Source of the DNA: a bacterium HR39
Lineage (GTDB): Bacteria > Pseudomonadota > Alphaproteobacteria > Geminicoccales > Geminicoccaceae
Direction: 5' to 3'
DNA length: 7,616 bases
Assembly (NCBI GenBank): GCA_002898955.1
Contig: BEIP01000054.1
Span: forward strand, 1 to 7,616
The position numbers were made by a program, and so were the translations under genes. Position 1 is the first letter of the stretch; each line of letters opens with the position of its first letter. The notes below the pieces were generated by a model, which saw nothing but the letters and a program-made list of their open reading frames with translations, ran no database searches and was not told the DNA's origin. Positions 6,018 to 7,616 of this stretch are shown here, piece by piece.

Positions 6018-7232
6018 TTGCGCGCGCGCATCCTGCTGGTGATCTCCGGCGGCATCGCCGCCTACAAGTGCCTCGAGCTGATCCGGCGCGGGCGCGAGCG
6101 CGGGCTCGCCTTCCGCTGCGTCACCACCCGCGCCGCCGAGCAGTTCGTCACGCCCCTCGCCCTCGCGGCGCTCTCGGGCGAGAAGGTCTACCGCGAGCTG
6201 TTCTCGCTGGTCGACGAGACGGAGATCGGCCACATCCGGCTCTCGCGCGAGGCCGATCTCGTGGTGGTGGCCCCCGCCACCGCCGATCTGCTCGCCAGGA
6301 TGGCGAACGGCCTCGCCGACGACCTCGCCTCCACCCTGCTGCTCGCCACCGACCGGCCGGTGCTGGTGGCTCCGGCCATGAACCCGCGCATGTGGGAGCA
6401 TCCCGCGACCCGCCGCAACGTGGAGCGGCTGCGCGCGGACGGCGTGCGCTTCGTCGGCCCCGAGCCCGGCGACATGGCCTGCGGCGAGGAGGGGGTGGGG
6501 CGCATGGCCGAACCGGCCACGATCCTCGAGGCCATCGAGGGGCTGCTCGCGGAGATCCGCGGCGAGGCGCGCCTTGGTGGCGTGCGCGTGCTGGTCACGA
6601 GCGGGCCCACCCGCGAGCCCCTCGACCCGGTGCGGTTCTTCTCCAATCGCAGCTCCGGCCGCCAGGGCCACGCCATCGCCGCCGCCTTCGCCCGGGCCGG
6701 CGCCCGTGTGACGCTGGTGAGCGGGCCGGTGTGCCTGCCCGATCCGCCCGGCGTGCACACGGTGCACGTGGAGACGGCGCGCGAGATGCTCGATGCCTGC
6801 CTCGCGGCGCTGCCGGTGGAGGTGGCGGTGTGCGCGGCGGCCGTCTCCGACTGGCGCCCGGCGCACGCCGCGGCCGAGAAGATCAAGAAGCGGCCGGGCC
6901 TGCCGCCGCCCGCCATCGAACTCGCCGAGAATCCCGACATCCTCGCCACGCTGTCCGGGCTCTCCGAAGGGCGCCCGCGGCTGGTGGTGGGCTTCGCCGC
7001 CGAGACGGAGCGGGTGGTGGACAACGCCCGCGAGAAGCTCGCGCGCAAGGGGTGTGACCTGATCCTCGCCAACGACGTGAGCCCGGAGACCGGCGTGCTC
7101 GGCGGCGAGCGCAACCGCATCGTCGTGGTGGAGCGCGACGGGCGGGTGGAACCCTGGCCGGAGCTTTCGAAGGAGGAGGTGGCGCGGCGCATCGTCGACC
7201 TGGTGGCCGCGCGCCTCGGGATGGGTGCGTGA
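6018..7232 (+). CDS. coaBC: Bifunctional phosphopantothenoylcysteine decarboxylase / phosphopantothenate-cysteine ligase
   Basis: CoaBC (Dfp) carries out two consecutive steps of coenzyme A synthesis: CTP-dependent joining of 4'-phosphopantothenate to cysteine (CoaB) and FMN-dependent decarboxylation to 4'-phosphopantetheine (CoaC). The N-terminal CoaC half shows SGGIAAYK (10-17), catalytic H72 in [17 protein letters not shown] (118-126, N122) and C155 in [13 protein letters not shown]. The CoaB half starts near 188, with [22 protein letters not shown] (split: 193-214; N210), [10 protein letters not shown] (273-282) and the KIKK lysine motif (288-291). From the TTG start it is 404 residues (E. 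coli 406), so these positions nearly coincide with E. coli H75, N125, C158, N210 and K289. A GTG at 5985 would add 11 residues. It lies 53 nt after ubiB, and its stop overlaps the dut start. Confidence 0.96.
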   Translation: MRARILLVISGGIAAYKCLELIRRGRERGLAFRCVTTRAAEQFVTPLALAALSGEKVYRELFSLVDETEIGHIRLSREADLVVVAPATADLLARMANGLADDLASTLLLATDRPVLVAPAMNPRMWEHPATRRNVERLRADGVRFVGPEPGDMACGEEGVGRMAEPATILEAIEGLLAEIRGEARLGGVRVLVTSGPTREPLDPVRFFSNRSSGRQGHAIAAAFARAGARVTLVSGPVCLPDPPGVHTVHVETAREMLDACLAALPVEVAVCAAAVSDWRPAHAAAEKIKKRPGLPPPAIELAENPDILATLSGLSEGRPRLVVGFAAETERVVDNAREKLARKGCDLILANDVSPETGVLGGERNRIVVVERDGRVEPWPELSKEEVARRIVDLVAARLGMGA

Positions 7233-7616
7233 TGCGGGTCCGGGTGCGGATCGAGCGGCTGCCCCACGCGCGTGATCTGCCGCTTCCGGCCTACGCCAGC
7301 GCCGGGGCGGCGGGCTTGGACCTGCTGGCGGCGGTCCCCGAAGACCGCCCGCAGGTGCTGGCGCCGGGTGCGCGCGCGGCCGGGCCCACCGGGATCCGCA
7401 TCGCCCTGCCCGAAGGATACGAGGCACAGGTGCGGCCGCGCTCGGGGCTGGCGCTGCGCCACGGCGTCACCGTCGCCAACGCGCCGGGTACGGTGGATGC
7501 CGACTACCGCGGCGAGGTGATGGTCATTCTCGTCAACCTCGGCTCCGAACCCTTCACCGTCCGGCGCGGTCTGCGTATCGCCCAGCTCGTGGTGGCGCCG
7601 GTGGTGCGGGTGGAGT
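7232..7616 (+). CDS. dut: Deoxyuridine 5'-triphosphate nucleotidohydrolase (3' end outside window)
   Basis: dUTPase hydrolyses dUTP to dUMP and pyrophosphate, supplying thymidylate synthase and keeping uracil out of DNA. The 128 visible codons contain four of the five trimeric dUTPase motifs: motif 1 AGAAGLDL (24-31), motif 2 RPRSGLA (68-74), motif 3 [10 protein letters not shown] (86-95) with D89 as the expected catalytic base, and motif 4 RGLRIAQL (112-119). Motif 5, the flexible Gly-rich tail, lies beyond the right edge, about 20-25 residues being missing by comparison with the usual 150. The start ATG shares its A with the coaBC stop (TGATG), and a GTG directly precedes it in frame. No strong Shine-Dalgarno is present, so translational coupling to coaBC is likely. 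Linkage of coaBC (dfp) and dut is common in bacteria. Confidence 0.96.
   Translation, partial: MRVRVRIERLPHARDLPLPAYASAGAAGLDLLAAVPEDRPQVLAPGARAAGPTGIRIALPEGYEAQVRPRSGLALRHGVTVANAPGTVDADYRGEVMVILVNLGSEPFTVRRGLRIAQLVVAPVVRVE

Noticed and set aside
3261..7232. A single open frame of about 1,320 codons on the plus strand spanning mutM, ubiE, ubiB and coaBC
   Set aside because: Only its last part (from 6018) is CoaBC. The upstream part is Arg/Pro/Ala/Gly-rich with no family motif and runs antisense to mutM and out of frame through ubiE and ubiB, as GC-rich DNA with few stops produces.
5478..7427. Long minus-strand open frame opposite ubiB, coaBC and dut
   Set aside because: Low-complexity composition, no recognisable domain, entirely opposite confidently identified genes.

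Overview
This is a very GC-rich window (about 70% by eye) holding eight recognisable housekeeping genes in two divergent groups. The minus strand reads mutM, an enoyl-CoA hydratase gene, rpsT, then dnaA (cut by the left edge). The plus strand reads ubiE, ubiB, coaBC, then dut (cut by the right edge). The neighbourhood dnaA / rpsT / enoyl-CoA hydratase / mutM // ubiE / ubiB / coaBC / dut is a chromosomal arrangement I know from Alphaproteobacteria. With the GC content and protein style (for example DnaA with SRLSWGLVADI), it suggests a high-GC alphaproteobacterium, plausibly Rhodospirillales-like. The lineage is an inference from memory, not a search result.

Left part (1-1100): the N-terminal 366 codons of dnaA on the minus strand, covering domain I, a low-complexity linker and nearly all of the AAA+ domain. 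The DNA-binding domain IV lies outside the window. Positions 1101-1512 are a gene-free stretch that contains the rpsT terminator, a second perfect hairpin, and a long dnaA leader without a recognisable DnaA box. rpsT (1513-1821) is bracketed by two similar modules, each a GC-rich hairpin followed by CTTCGTCGT and then CCGGGGTCCG.

Middle (1915-3693): a complete crotonase-family enoyl-CoA hydratase, a complete formamidopyrimidine-DNA glycosylase (MutM), and a 78-bp divergent promoter region.

Right part (3694-7616): a tight cluster of ubiE, ubiB, coaBC and dut. ubiE and ubiB are 6 nt apart, ubiB and coaBC 53 nt apart, and coaBC and dut overlap by 1 nt. UbiE and UbiB serve ubiquinone synthesis. 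CoaBC makes 4'-phosphopantetheine for coenzyme A, which the hydratase substrate carries. Dut and MutM both limit aberrant bases in DNA, and DnaA starts replication. The window is thus a core-metabolism and genome-maintenance locus.

I see no mobile element, CRISPR array, tRNA, rRNA or novel multi-gene system. The points most worth a second look are the repeated terminator-like modules flanking rpsT, the frequent GTG/TTG starts (five of eight genes), and the short C-terminal membrane anchor of UbiB.
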